Assembly (NCBI GenBank): GCA_013289875.1
Contig: JABCZC010000008.1
Location: forward strand, 37,225 to 101,224
DNA from: Acidobacteriota bacterium
GTDB lineage: Bacteria > Acidobacteriota > Terriglobia > Terriglobales > Acidobacteriaceae
Length of the DNA stretch: 64,000 nt
Reading direction: 5' to 3'
Position 1 is the first letter of the stretch, and the number at the start of each line of letters is the position of its first letter. The notes below the pieces were generated by a model. The model was not told where the DNA came from. It made no database searches and saw only the letters and a program-made list of their open reading frames with translations. Both the position numbers and the translations under genes were made by a program. Positions 7,821-17,185 of the stretch are shown here, piece by piece.

Positions 7821-8960
7821 ATGAAAGTTCTTCTAATTGCGAATTATGAGCCGGATGCTCAGCAGAGCATGCTTCGCTATGCAGAATTTCTTCGCCATGG
7901 CATGGAGCAACAGGGGCACCAGGTGGAGGTCATTCATCCTCCGTCTGTTGTGGGCGGACTGGTGGCTGTCGGCAATCCGCTCCGGAAGTGGCTAGGATAC
8001 ATTGACAAGTTTGTTCTGTTTCCGGCCCAGCTGCGGATGAAGGCGAAAAACGCGGATCTGGTTCACGTCTGCGATCACTCGAACGCATGTTACTTGCGTT
8101 GGACAGGAAAGACGCCGCAACTGATTACAGCGCATGATGTGCTGGCGATCCGCTCGGCGCTTGGGCATTTTCCGCAAAGCCCAACTGGGCGCACGGGGAA
8201 GTGGCTGCAACGGTGGATTCTGAAGCGGCTGACTTCGGCGCGACACATAATCAGCGTATCCGCGAAGACGAAGGATGATTTAGAGGCTTTGCTACCCTCG
8301 AAGCCAGAGATCAGGGTGATTCATCACTCGCTAAACTGGCAATACGAGCCGGCTACCAAGGCCGAGATCGAAGCAGTCCGAGCGGCTTTTGCTCTAAATG
8401 CGGGTGACGAGTATCTGCTAAATGTGGGTAGCAATCAGTGGTACAAGAACCGAATAGGCGTGTTGAAGATTGTGCTCCATTTAAGGAAATATGAGCGCTT
8501 CCGGAACGTGAAACTAGTGATGGCCGGAAAGCCGTGGACCGAAGAGATGCGGGCATTTTGTCGCGAGCATGCTCTTGGCGACGTGATCGAGTTTGTCTCT
8601 CCCAGCAATGAGCAGATGCGAGCGCTTTATTCAGGTGCGCTGGCGTTTCTGTTTCCCTCACTTGAAGAGGGATTTGGGTGGCCGGTTCTTGAGGCGCAAG
8701 CCTGCGGGTGCCCGGTGATTACCAGCGACAGGCCACCGATGACGGAGATTGCAGGAGAAGGCGCAATTCTGATCAATCCGGAGAATGCCGCGGCCGCAGC
8801 CCAAATCATCGATGCGAGGATGGTGAAGGTCGAATCACTCAGGTTGGCAGGATGGGAGAACCTGAAGCGCTTCGCAATAGACGATGTAATGAAATGCTAC
8901 AACGACGTTTACGAATCTGTGATTGCCGATTCGACAAAGACGAATCCAGTAAGCACTTGA
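7821..8960 (+). CDS. Glycosyltransferase family 4 (GT-B fold)
   Basis: A 379-aa retaining glycosyltransferase of the GT4/group 1 type. It opens with MKVLLIANYEPDAQQSMLRY and carries the ITAHDVLAIRS and HIISVSAKTKDDL blocks. The C-terminal donor-binding domain has NVGSNQWYKNR, LVMAGKPW, and the E-x7-E motif region FPSLEEGFGWPVLEAQACGC. It should transfer a sugar from a nucleotide donor to a cell-surface glycan in the cytoplasm. The ATG at 7821 is chosen because the family's first beta strand begins there; the frame extends to 7794. It is followed 24 bases later by hldD, suggesting heptose-containing glycan synthesis. Confidence 0.9.
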   Translation: MKVLLIANYEPDAQQSMLRYAEFLRHGMEQQGHQVEVIHPPSVVGGLVAVGNPLRKWLGYIDKFVLFPAQLRMKAKNADLVHVCDHSNACYLRWTGKTPQLITAHDVLAIRSALGHFPQSPTGRTGKWLQRWILKRLTSARHIISVSAKTKDDLEALLPSKPEIRVIHHSLNWQYEPATKAEIEAVRAAFALNAGDEYLLNVGSNQWYKNRIGVLKIVLHLRKYERFRNVKLVMAGKPWTEEMRAFCREHALGDVIEFVSPSNEQMRALYSGALAFLFPSLEEGFGWPVLEAQACGCPVITSDRPPMTEIAGEGAILINPENAAAAAQIIDARMVKVESLRLAGWENLKRFAIDDVMKCYNDVYESVIADSTKTNPVST

Positions 8961-8984
8961 TGTCTGGCAACGGGTGATAGAGCG

Positions 8985-9983
8985 ATGTACATCGTAACCG
9001 GGGGGGCTGGATTTATCGGCAGCAATCTGGTCCATGAGCTGAATCTGCATGGAATCACCGATATTCTTTTGGTCGATAATCTTGCCGATTCGCGGAAGCT
9101 TTTCAATCTGCATGGCGCCAGATTTGCAGATTACATGGACAAGAAGGAGTTTCGGCGAGCACTCGAAGAAAAGGCGCTGGGAATCTCGCGTGTCAGCGCA
9201 ATTTTTCACCAGGGCGCATGCTCAAATACGTTGGTCGACGATGGCGTGTACATGATGGACAACAATTTTGCTTATTCCAAAGTGGTGTTGCGGTATGCCG
9301 TCGAGATGGGGGCACCCCTTGTTTACGCTTCGACGGCGGCTGTGTACGGGTTGGGTGGACCGGGCCACTTTACGCCGATCCTGGAGAATGAGAGGCCGTT
9401 GAACATCTATGGCTTCTCCAAGCTAACCTTCGATCATTATGTCCGCTCTGAGCTCGCGATGGGGCACATTCCGACCACGGTGGTAGGGTTGCGGTACTTC
9501 AACGTGTATGGGCCTCGTGAACAGCACAAGGGGCGGATGGCTTCCGTGATTCATCACTTCTCGAAGCAGATACTGGAGACGGGCAAAGTGCGGCTCTTCG
9601 AGGGGTCGGGCGGATATGGCAATGGCGAGCAGCGCAGGGATTTCGTATTCGTTCGCGATGTGTCGCGGCTGAATATGTTTTTCGCACAGACCGGTCCGTA
9701 CACACCCCGGCATGCCGATTCGGCAAAGACATATCAAGCGGTAGTGAATGCCGGTTCGGGGCGGGCCCGGACATTCAATGAGGTGGCAAAGGCGGTTATG
9801 CTGGTACACGGGAAGGCAGATGTTGAGTACGTGCCCTTACCCGCAGACCTGAACGCCCGCTACCAGCACTTCACACAGGCCGATCTAACCGGCTTGCGCG
9901 AAACGGGGTGCGAGCTGAAGTTTACTCAGCTCGAAGAAGGAATCCGTGAGACGTTTCAGGCAACAAATGCCGTTGCAGTCTAA
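8985..9983 (+). CDS. hldD: ADP-L-glycero-D-manno-heptose 6-epimerase
   Basis: A 332-aa extended short-chain dehydrogenase that converts ADP-D-glycero- to ADP-L-glycero-beta-D-manno-heptose, the last step of heptose donor synthesis for lipopolysaccharide core. The glycine-rich motif VTGGAGFIGSNL, the heptose-epimerase signature DNLADSRKLFNL, FHQGACSNT, and the catalytic Tyr/Lys motif NIYGFSKLTFDHY are all visible. NVYGPREQHKGRMASV and the C-terminal substrate-binding part are complete. It follows the GT4 gene closely and is one of four heptose genes in the next 4 kb. Stop is followed by repeat copy B. Confidence 0.95.
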   Translation: MYIVTGGAGFIGSNLVHELNLHGITDILLVDNLADSRKLFNLHGARFADYMDKKEFRRALEEKALGISRVSAIFHQGACSNTLVDDGVYMMDNNFAYSKVVLRYAVEMGAPLVYASTAAVYGLGGPGHFTPILENERPLNIYGFSKLTFDHYVRSELAMGHIPTTVVGLRYFNVYGPREQHKGRMASVIHHFSKQILETGKVRLFEGSGGYGNGEQRRDFVFVRDVSRLNMFFAQTGPYTPRHADSAKTYQAVVNAGSGRARTFNEVAKAVMLVHGKADVEYVPLPADLNARYQHFTQADLTGLRETGCELKFTQLEEGIRETFQATNAVAV

Positions 9984-10002
9984 GCGGGAAGCTGGAGCAG
10001 TC

Positions 10003-10276
10003 TGCCCGGCCGAGTGGGGTACCCCCTCCCCCGTCGTCAGGTGCGAATTTGGGACCCATTCATTCCCTAGGCCTTGTGCTGCTATGGTTTGCAACTCACA
10101 GATTCTAAATATGAATTTGGTAATCGATTCATTGCAAACGGCTTAGAGTCACTCGTTGATTCTATTGGCCGCGGTACCCGATCATTCATTCCAAAGTGGT
10201 TAGCGGCGCTTACCGGTGCTCTCAATCGTTTTTGTCTCTATTTCTATTTTAGTGAATGCGGCGAAATAGTCCGCCA
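10003..10276 (+). repeat. Intergenic composite element, copy B (after hldD)
   Basis: This element occupies most of the 328-base gap between the convergent hldD and gmhB genes. It begins with GGGGTACCCC at 10016-10025 and a C-tract, as in copy A. Units containing GATTCTAAAT (10099 region), TTGATTCTATTGGC and TCATTCATTCC follow. It ends with the shared tail at about 10233-10276, in which CTATTTC and GAAATAG form 7-base inverted arms 18 bases apart. No protein-coding signal is seen. Confidence 0.68.
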
Positions 10277-10311
10277 ACTATTTTCGGGTCGTCCATTACA
10301 AAACCACGTCT

Positions 10312-10899
10312 TCAGCGCAAAAGAAGTTTGACTGCTTCGACCAGGGACGCAGAGACTGCGCCGGCAAGTGAACGAGCCTGTTCCTCGCCAGGCTTCTGGG
10401 TATCCGGGTCGCCCTGGATGAAGATGCTCGGAGCGCCGAGATTCCGCGCAGCTTGAATATCGGATAGAGAATCGCCAATCACGATACTGTTTGTTGCCGA
10501 CGCGCCGGGAAAATCCTGGAAGGCTTCTTCGAAGAGGCCCGTTTTCGGCTTGCGGCAGTTACATTCGTTTTTGTCGTGAGGGCAGAAGTAGAAAGCATCA
10601 ATCCGGGCAGCATGTTGGGCGAGGTGCTTCTGCAACGCTTCGTGTATGGCATCAACGTCGGCCTTTGTGTAATAGCCCAGTGCAACGCCACGTTGATTGG
10701 TGACTACAATGACGGTGCGTCCCGATCGATTTAGCGCCGCAATGGCTTCCTCGACTCCGGGAAGGAAGTGAAAGTGGTCCCAGTGGCCAATATATTTCCC
10801 CTCCGGTGACTTGAGATTGATGACCCCGTCACGATCAAGAAAGACATATTCGATATCAGCGAAGATGTGTGGGAAGTCGTTCGGGCCGCCGGTAGGCAT
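10312..10899 (-). CDS. gmhB: D-glycero-beta-D-manno-heptose 1,7-bisphosphate 7-phosphatase
   Basis: A 195-aa HAD-superfamily phosphatase that removes the 7-phosphate of heptose bisphosphate between the two activities of HldE. The HAD nucleophile motif FLDRDGVIN (Asp22 and Asp24), motif II VTNQRGVALG, the zinc-loop CPHDKNECNCRKP with Cys/His ligands characteristic of GmhB, and motif IV GDSLSDIQAA are present. It reads opposite to hldD and gmhA although it belongs to the same pathway, so the cluster is not one operon. Histidinol-phosphatase-like activity is the alternative for this family, but the neighbours favour GmhB. Confidence 0.92.
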   Translation of the reverse strand: MPTGGPNDFPHIFADIEYVFLDRDGVINLKSPEGKYIGHWDHFHFLPGVEEAIAALNRSGRTVIVVTNQRGVALGYYTKADVDAIHEALQKHLAQHAARIDAFYFCPHDKNECNCRKPKTGLFEEAFQDFPGASATNSIVIGDSLSDIQAARNLGAPSIFIQGDPDTQKPGEEQARSLAGAVSASLVEAVKLLLR

Positions 10900-10974
10900 G
10901 AGTAGCTAATAGTATGATAACCATCGATCACACTCGATTGCTGTGAACCGCCATTCGATGGTCATGGGGCAAAG

Positions 10975-11592
10975 ATGTCAGCTTCGACAAAGCTATCCAC
11001 GATTTTTGCGCAGGCCATCGCCGATCACCTGGATGTAATCGGGTCGCTGCCATCGCAGCAGCCTGTTCTTGAGCAGATCGCCGCTGAAATGACCCGTGCG
11101 ATTATCGCAGGGAGGAAGGTCCTGTGGTGCGGGAATGGGGGTAGTGCGGCTGATTCGCAGCACCTTGCGGCGGAATTCGTCGGACGCTTTCGGCGCGAGC
11201 GGCGCGGACTGCGTTCTATCGCCCTGACGACGGATACGTCGATTCTGACCTCAGTCGCAAACGATTATGGCTTCGAGGATGTCTTTCGACGGCAGGTGGA
11301 GGCACTTTGCGTGGAGGGCGATGTTGTTGTGGGAATATCGACCTCCGGGAACAGCCGAAATGTTTGCGCCGCATTGCAGACCGCGCGCGAGTGCGGCGCG
11401 TTTACGGTGGCCTTTACCGGAGCCGGCGGTGGCACCCTTGCGAGCATTGCCGAGGCTACATTGTCTGTTGCCTCGAAGGATGCTGCGCGGATTCAGGAAG
11501 CCCACATACTTTGCGGCCACATACTCTGTGATTGGGTTGAACTGAGTATCTGCGAACGCCCCACCGTTGAAAGTGAAACGATATCGCGATGA
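10975..11592 (+). CDS. gmhA: Sedoheptulose 7-phosphate isomerase
   Basis: A 205-aa SIS-domain isomerase converting D-sedoheptulose 7-phosphate to D-glycero-D-manno-heptose 7-phosphate, the first heptose step. Visible hallmarks are WCGNGGSAADSQHLAAEFVGRF, IALTTDTSILTSVANDYGF, the second phosphate-binding stretch GISTSGNSRNV, and the catalytic QEAHILCGHILCDWVE segment. It reads divergently from gmhB, with 75 bases between them that should hold both promoters. The stop overlaps the start of hldE by 4 bases (ATGA), so gmhA and hldE are translationally coupled. Confidence 0.95.
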   Translation: MSASTKLSTIFAQAIADHLDVIGSLPSQQPVLEQIAAEMTRAIIAGRKVLWCGNGGSAADSQHLAAEFVGRFRRERRGLRSIALTTDTSILTSVANDYGFEDVFRRQVEALCVEGDVVVGISTSGNSRNVCAALQTARECGAFTVAFTGAGGGTLASIAEATLSVASKDAARIQEAHILCGHILCDWVELSICERPTVESETISR

Positions 11593-13064
11593 TTCAAGAT
11601 CTCCACCGGGTAATGCAGTTGATCGAAGGCGAGTGGCGCAACACCCATGTTCTGGTGGTCGGCGATATTATGCTCGACCGCTATATATGGGGTGACGTCG
11701 AGCGCGTGTCTCCGGAAGCGCCTGTGCCGATCGTTCGAGCCGTGCACCGGAGCGAACGGCCGGGTGGCGCAGCCAATGTTGCCATGAACCTCGCCGGGCT
11801 AAGCGCAAAGGCGAGCCTCTTCGGATTCTGTGGGCAAGATGCTGACCGGGACTCGCTGATGGTCTGCCTCGAAAAAGCGGACGTGAGCGCGCACTTGACC
11901 TCTGTAGAAACTCATCCTACGACCACAAAGCTGAGGATTGTGGCGGGTCAACAGCAAATGCTGCGCCTGGACACGGAAAAAACCGAGGAGTATTCCACGG
12001 AGGCCTACGAAGACTTGATCGCCAGAGTAGAGGCCGGGATTCTATCCGCCGATGCCATCGTACTTTCCGATTATGCAAAGGGCGTGCTTTCGGACAATGT
12101 GTGCCGGCGCGTGATCGAGAAAGCGCGGGAGCAGGGAATTCCGATATTGGTCGATCCTAAACAGCAGAGCTTTACGCGATATCGCGGGGCGACAACGATT
12201 TGTCCCAATCTGAGCGAGCTCTCAGTTGCGACCAACGCGGCGGCTAAAGATCTGAACACAGTTCTGAGTGCTGGTCAGACAATCGTTTCCGAACTAGGTC
12301 TTGAATGCCTGACCGTTACTCTCAGCGAAAAAGGAATTGCGCTGCTGCGCCCGAATGCAAAGACCATCTTTCCGGCAGTTGCGCGGCAGGTGTTCGATGT
12401 ATCTGGCGCTGGCGACACCGTCATCGCCACGCTCGCACTGGCTATGGCCAGCGGGCTGGAAATGGAAACGGCGGTCCAGTTGGCAAATGTTGCCGCCGGC
12501 ATCGTGGTCAGCAAGGTCGGCACCGTTCCGATCATGCGGGATGAGCTTCTCACCAGCCTTATGCCGGAGATCGAATTGCAGGCGCGTGAGAAGGTGTTGC
12601 CGGCGGATCGCCTGAAGACGCGGGTTTCTGCGTGGCGATCGAGCGGTGAGAGCGTGGTCTTCACGAATGGCTGTTTCGACCTCCTTCATATCGGCCATAT
12701 CACGATGCTCGAAGATGCGCGCCGGCAAGGCGACCGGCTCATTGTCGGCATTAACAGCGATGCATCGGTGAGCCGGTTGAAGGGACCTACGCGTCCGATG
12801 GTTGGTCAGCGCGAACGAGCATACGTTCTTGCTGCACTCGCCGCTGTCGATGCTGTCGTCATTTTCGACGAACCTACGCCCCTGCAACTGATCGAGGCCT
12901 TACGCCCCGACGTGATTGTGAAAGGGGGCGACTATAAAGAGGAAACCGTGGTGGGCGCCAAAGAAGTTCGTTCCTGGGGAGGATGCGTGAAGATCGTCCC
13001 TATTGTTGAAGGTTTCAGCACTACGAAGCTTATTGCCAAAGCGACTGCACCGGTTCTTCACTGA
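11589..13064 (+). CDS. hldE: Bifunctional heptose 7-phosphate kinase / heptose 1-phosphate adenylyltransferase
   Basis: A 491-aa fusion enzyme. Residues about 1-330 form a PfkB/ribokinase kinase that phosphorylates C1 of heptose 7-phosphate (motifs [40 protein letters not shown]). Residues about 355-490 form a nucleotidyltransferase that makes ADP-heptose ([13 protein letters not shown], then KGGDYKEE). Between them acts GmhB. Both active sites look intact and the length is that of a complete HldE. It overlaps gmhA by 4 bases, and its 3' end overlaps the convergent alaC-like gene by 7 bases. Confidence 0.95.
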   Translation: MIQDLHRVMQLIEGEWRNTHVLVVGDIMLDRYIWGDVERVSPEAPVPIVRAVHRSERPGGAANVAMNLAGLSAKASLFGFCGQDADRDSLMVCLEKADVSAHLTSVETHPTTTKLRIVAGQQQMLRLDTEKTEEYSTEAYEDLIARVEAGILSADAIVLSDYAKGVLSDNVCRRVIEKAREQGIPILVDPKQQSFTRYRGATTICPNLSELSVATNAAAKDLNTVLSAGQTIVSELGLECLTVTLSEKGIALLRPNAKTIFPAVARQVFDVSGAGDTVIATLALAMASGLEMETAVQLANVAAGIVVSKVGTVPIMRDELLTSLMPEIELQAREKVLPADRLKTRVSAWRSSGESVVFTNGCFDLLHIGHITMLEDARRQGDRLIVGINSDASVSRLKGPTRPMVGQRERAYVLAALAAVDAVVIFDEPTPLQLIEALRPDVIVKGGDYKEETVVGAKEVRSWGGCVKIVPIVEGFSTTKLIAKATAPVLH

Positions 13065-14260
13065 GCTGCCGCTTGCAGCGCTACTGCATTCTTCTGAAAC
13101 ATCTGGCGAATGCAGCGCAGGGCCTGGCGGGTGCGTTCTTCATTTTCGATGAGCGAGAAGCGGACATGGCCATCGCCGTATTCTCCGAAACCGATTCCCG
13201 GGCTCACAGCAACCTTTGCTTCGTTAAGCAGCAGAGTTGAAAACTCAAGCGACCCAAGATGCCGGTAAGGCTCAGGAATAGGCGCCCAGACGAACATAGT
13301 TGCCTTGGGGAGAGTGACCTGCCATCCAAGCTTGTTCAACCCTTGCACTAGAACGTCACGGCGTCGGCGATAGTTGTCGCATATGTCGGCCACGCACTCC
13401 TGCGGACCTTCGAGGGCCAGGATTGACGCAACCTGAATCGGTGTAAAAGTGCCGTAGTCAAAGTAGCTCTTGAGACGCGCCAGTGCCGCTACCAGCGTCT
13501 TGTTGCCAACCATGAATCCAACGCGCCAACCGGGCATGTTGTAGCTCTTCGAGAGGGTGAAGAATTCAACGGCGATCTCGCGGGCCCTGGGAATTTCCAG
13601 GATCGACGGCGCGCGGAAGCCGTCGAAAACAATGTCGGCGTAGGCAAGATCGTGAACCAGGTAAATCCCATGTTGCAAGCACAGATCCACGACGCGCTCA
13701 AAGAAGGCGAGATCGACACATTGCGTTGTGGGATTTGCCGGGAAGTTCAGGATCAGCATTTTCGGCCTGGGGTACATGAGGGGAATCGTCTGCTCAAGTT
13801 CCGCCAGAAAACTGTCGGTATTATGAATCGCGATGCTGCGAATGTTTGCGCCCGCGATCACCGGGCCATAGATGTGGATTGGGTAGCTGGGGTTGGGCAC
13901 CAGCACCATGTCACCCTGATCAAGTGTGGCGAGGCAGAGGTGGGCGATCCCTTCCTTTGAGCCGATGGTGACGATGGCTTCGGTCTCCGGATCGAGCTGG
14001 ATGTTGTAACGGCGATCGTACCAGTTGACAATGGCTTTTCGTAGACGGGGAATGCCTCGTGAGAGCGAATAACGGTGTGTATTCGATTTGCGAGCAGCCT
14101 CGATCATCTTGTCGACGACGTGCTGAGGCGTGGCGCCATCCGGATTGCCCATGCCGAAATCTATGATGTCTTCCCCGCGACGCCGGGCTGCTGCCTTCAA
14201 CTCGCTTGTGATGTTGAACACATAGGCCGGCAGCCGCTTCATTCTCGAAAATTCTTCCAC
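13058..14260 (-). CDS. alaC: Alanine-synthesising aminotransferase, AlaC type
   Basis: A 400-aa fold-type I pyridoxal-phosphate aminotransferase, cytoplasmic. Key segments are [48 protein letters not shown], and the PLP-lysine motif [16 protein letters not shown] (Lys near residue 237), followed by the C-terminal [16 protein letters not shown]. This profile matches AlaC/YfdZ, which makes alanine from pyruvate and glutamate. Aspartate or LL-diaminopimelate aminotransferase are less likely alternatives. The start is GTG at 14260, with AGAGG about 6 bases upstream. It is unrelated to the heptose genes it meets tail to tail. Confidence 0.85.
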   Translation of the reverse strand: MEEFSRMKRLPAYVFNITSELKAAARRRGEDIIDFGMGNPDGATPQHVVDKMIEAARKSNTHRYSLSRGIPRLRKAIVNWYDRRYNIQLDPETEAIVTIGSKEGIAHLCLATLDQGDMVLVPNPSYPIHIYGPVIAGANIRSIAIHNTDSFLAELEQTIPLMYPRPKMLILNFPANPTTQCVDLAFFERVVDLCLQHGIYLVHDLAYADIVFDGFRAPSILEIPRAREIAVEFFTLSKSYNMPGWRVGFMVGNKTLVAALARLKSYFDYGTFTPIQVASILALEGPQECVADICDNYRRRRDVLVQGLNKLGWQVTLPKATMFVWAPIPEPYRHLGSLEFSTLLLNEAKVAVSPGIGFGEYGDGHVRFSLIENEERTRQALRCIRQMFQKNAVALQAAAQ

Positions 14261-14315
14261 CTTGTTCCTCTCTTGTTCTGGTTACTATGGTGCCTGAGAT
14301 ATGGGTCCTGAACGA

Positions 14316-14921
14316 CTAGAAAAGAAGACCAGAGGCCTCAGCGTCCACGGCCTGTAGAAAGCCAGCGAGCGCGCTGAGCTTTGGAGCGGCGAGTTCACGC
14401 GCTCGTTTCAAGCGCAGCTTCGGGGGGAGTTCGGCCAGGGCCTTGCGCAATACCGGAGCGATGTCACTGAAGCGGGCGTAGCGAGTGTCACGTCCCACTT
14501 TCGAAACCGCTCGGAGAATGCCGATCGCGCCTAGTTGCTCGAGGATGTCGGCGTCGCGCAGAATCGTGGCTTCGATGGTGAGCGGATTATCCTGCGGCTG
14601 GTGGGTGCGAATCGCGTCCAGCACAGTGGGAATCTTTTCCGCTGGGAATTCTGCCTGGGAGAGGACAACGGCAACGCGATCGCAGGCGTAGGCGACATGA
14701 TCCCAGCGGCCGAGGGCTTCAGGGTCGTCAGGGCGGTTCCCCGCAAAGACTCCGATGTCGTGAAGCCAGGCGGCGGCGTATACGACATCATCGTCGTAGG
14801 TCAGACCGTTGCCGATCGCTTGAGTTAGCGCATAAAGCCGCGGCTGATGACCATATTTGTCGACCGGGCGCGCCTCGCGTTCGATGGTGTCCGCAATCAA
14901 AGAGCGATAATCCGCAGCCAT
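14316..14921 (-). CDS. HD-domain phosphohydrolase
   Basis: A 201-aa soluble HD-superfamily protein. The metal-binding H...HD...D pattern is visible as HQPRLYALTQAI, AAWLHDIGV, then the IRTHQP and LRDADILEQLGAIG segments, so an active metal-dependent phosphohydrolase is expected. The substrate cannot be told; relatives act on nucleotides or are annotated only as metal-dependent HD phosphohydrolases. AGGAG lies directly before the ATG. It lies 55 bases upstream of the alaC-type gene in the same direction and may share its transcript. Confidence 0.82.
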   Translation of the reverse strand: MAADYRSLIADTIEREARPVDKYGHQPRLYALTQAIGNGLTYDDDVVYAAAWLHDIGVFAGNRPDDPEALGRWDHVAYACDRVAVVLSQAEFPAEKIPTVLDAIRTHQPQDNPLTIEATILRDADILEQLGAIGILRAVSKVGRDTRYARFSDIAPVLRKALAELPPKLRLKRARELAAPKLSALAGFLQAVDAEASGLLF

Positions 14922-15487
14922 CTCCTGAGTCTATTCCAAATGGCACAGAAGGCTGCGCGTGGCAGGTGAAACATGAGCGCAGCGAAGCCCGGTTTTGGGA
15001 AATTTGAGTCGAAAGTAACGACAATGAAGACACCTTATTTGGCACAGTGACTGTGGCATTTGTTATTTTTAGGGGTTCTTCGGACATCGGAAGGAGTTAT
15101 TTCAGCTTCCAACAGAAAGGAAGGCGGAGGCAGGTAAACATTGTGGAAATTGAATATGGGAACAAAAGCCTTCCATAGATTTCTCGAGCTATTAACGATG
15201 AGAAAATGCGGCACGATTCCTCGAGCATGCTATATTAGAAGGAAATCGGGTTCGCTGCATTCGCAAGAACCCCAAGCGGTCCTCTGCAATTCATCGTAAG
15301 GCATTATTCTTTTTTGCACAGAAACTAAGGCTGCCGTAACTGGTTTATTCCATTACTTACGGGGCTCGAGTCGAAACCGTTGTAGTATTTCCAAACTCCC
15401 TCACCTGCGCCGCACTTTTTATAAGGTCCGTCGGAAGTGCTCGGGCTGTGGACAAGTTTCCTGAACTGCTCGGTTCTTGAGAGAATA
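14922..15487. other. 566-base non-coding region before the glycosylphosphotransferase
   Basis: No convincing gene is seen here. The left end should contain the promoter of the HD gene. A TGGCAC box at 15040-15045 is followed by CTGTG, a weak match to a sigma-54 -24/-12 site. TATATT at 15231-15236 could be a -10 box. A hairpin with GGGTTC and GAACCC arms lies at 15248-15272. Any transcript starting near these sites would have a leader of 200-450 bases. Confidence 0.4.
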
Positions 15488-17005
15488 ATGGCTACTTCGG
15501 AATTCATACGGAAAACGAGTGCCAATGATCAGCCGGTCTTAGGTTTGCCCGCACGGAAGGCATTTGGCACGCGCAGCGTTACAGGGCCATCGATGGTCTC
15601 TTCGCTGATCATGATGCTGAACGATAGCCTGGCGATCATGCTGGCATTCGGCACGGCGCTGGTACTGCGCGCCATCCTCTTTGAGAAGGCAGTTCGATTC
15701 CCGAGCGTCCCGCACGACGTGACCAGCGCTCCACTGGGAGCGATATATCTTGTCTGGTTCATTCTGGCTTTTATCCTCGTCGCACGCCGCTATGGCCTTT
15801 ATTCGCCTATTCCGCTTTCCACCGGGACGCACGAGCTTCGTCTTACGGTTCAAGCCTGCCTAAATGCAGGCCTTTTGCTCTGCGGCGGACTCTACATGAC
15901 AAACAGCCTGAGCATCTCCAGGGCATTGGTCGTGCTGCTCATCGGGAGCGCAATCGTGTCACTTTCGATTCGCCGCATGATCTGGAGACTGGCGCGATAT
16001 CGGCAGTACGAACGTGGGCTGGAAACACGAAATGTCGTCATTCTGGGTACAAATCACCTGAGCAATGCTCTCGGCCAGCACATCGCCAAAGACTACCGGT
16101 TGGGTTATAAACTGCGCGGATTTCTCCTGGCTCCGGATTGCACGGCGAGCCGTGAGGTGCCGGAAAATCAGATTCTGGGGGGTATCGATCGCATCAGGCA
16201 GCTCACCCGCCTACATTTTATCGATGAGATCGTGATCGCTGAACCTTGCGCCACTGAGCAGGCTATCCGCCTGGTGGAGGAGGCGCGCGAGCTGGATATC
16301 GATATCCGTTCCATTTCTGGGTACTACGGAGAGCTCACTGCGAATACGCCTATTGAATACCTGGGCGTTTTCCCCGTCGTATCACTTCATCGCCGCGATC
16401 CGCGCACCATCGCCCTGCACCTGAAGAGGATCGTCGACATCGCCCTGTCACTGCTGGCGCTAACTGCTGTTTTTCCGGTGATGCTGATCATTGCGGTGGT
16501 CATCCGGATGAACAGCAAGGGGCCCATCTTCTTTGTCTCGGAACGCATCGGCAAACGGGGCCGTGTCTTCCCCTGCTTCAAATTCCGTACCATGGTCAAG
16601 GATGCTGAGCAGCTTAAAAAGAATCTGGCCGCCATGAACGAACGCGATGGCATTCTCTTCAAAGTGAGCAACGATCCTCGGGTCACGCCCGTGGGCCTCT
16701 TCCTGCGCAAGTACAGCCTGGATGAGCTTCCGCAATTCTTCAATGTGCTGCGCGGGGAAATGAGCATCGTCGGTCCCCGTCCCCCTATTGCGAGCGAGGT
16801 CGAGAAGTATGATCTCGAGCACTTCCGCCGCCTGGAGGTGCTGCCCGGTCTCACAGGCCTGTGGCAAATCCAGGCTCGCCAGGACTCCTCCTTTGCGAAA
16901 TACATTGCGCTCGACACTGCCTATGTCGAAAACTGGAGCTTCTGGCTGGATCTGAAGATCCTCATACGCACCGCAGAGGTAATCGTCCGAGGCACCGGAG
17001 CCTGA
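15488..17005 (+). CDS. Exopolysaccharide polyprenyl glycosylphosphotransferase
   Basis: A 505-aa integral membrane protein that should start a polysaccharide by placing a sugar-1-phosphate on undecaprenyl phosphate at the inner membrane. The N-terminal ~130 residues contain several membrane spans, followed by a Rossmann-like central domain (NVVILGTNHLSNALGQHI). The catalytic bacterial sugar transferase domain from about residue 310 has LKRIVDIALSLLAL, the CFKFRTMVKDAE motif, SLDELPQFFNVLRG and SIVGPRPP. The ATG at 15488 is chosen because the frame upstream is not conserved. It fits the neighbouring glycosyltransferases and ugd; the first sugar is not predictable. Confidence 0.92.
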   Translation: MATSEFIRKTSANDQPVLGLPARKAFGTRSVTGPSMVSSLIMMLNDSLAIMLAFGTALVLRAILFEKAVRFPSVPHDVTSAPLGAIYLVWFILAFILVARRYGLYSPIPLSTGTHELRLTVQACLNAGLLLCGGLYMTNSLSISRALVVLLIGSAIVSLSIRRMIWRLARYRQYERGLETRNVVILGTNHLSNALGQHIAKDYRLGYKLRGFLLAPDCTASREVPENQILGGIDRIRQLTRLHFIDEIVIAEPCATEQAIRLVEEARELDIDIRSISGYYGELTANTPIEYLGVFPVVSLHRRDPRTIALHLKRIVDIALSLLALTAVFPVMLIIAVVIRMNSKGPIFFVSERIGKRGRVFPCFKFRTMVKDAEQLKKNLAAMNERDGILFKVSNDPRVTPVGLFLRKYSLDELPQFFNVLRGEMSIVGPRPPIASEVEKYDLEHFRRLEVLPGLTGLWQIQARQDSSFAKYIALDTAYVENWSFWLDLKILIRTAEVIVRGTGA

Positions 17006-17034
17006 AGCCCACCCGGCTCGCCCGGCTGGTTAAC

Positions 17035-17160
17035 CCCTATTGATTTCTACAAGTCTTTGATTCGGCTCGGGTTGTGAGTCGTAGCCTTGGCAAGTGTGTG
17101 AAATAACCGCCTTTATTTCATTTACTCTGATTGCAACGGGCTTAAGGGATAAAACTTGCC
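17035..17160 (+). repeat. Possible degenerate composite element, copy E
   Basis: Directly after the glycosylphosphotransferase, this AT-richer stretch has ATTGATTTCTAC, TTTGATTCGGCTCGG and CTGATTGCAACGGGCTT. These echo the TTGATTCT-GGCTT units of copies B and C. The G/C-tract and the CTATTTC tail are absent or degraded, so membership is uncertain. Confidence 0.35.
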
Positions 17161-17185
17161 TTAGTTTTGATGCTGCACCCCCGTC

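Noticed and set aside
15040..15056. Sigma-54 -24/-12 promoter before the glycosylphosphotransferase
   Set aside because: TGGCAC is good, but the -12 part reads CTGTG rather than TTGCA/T, so it is kept only as a weak possibility.
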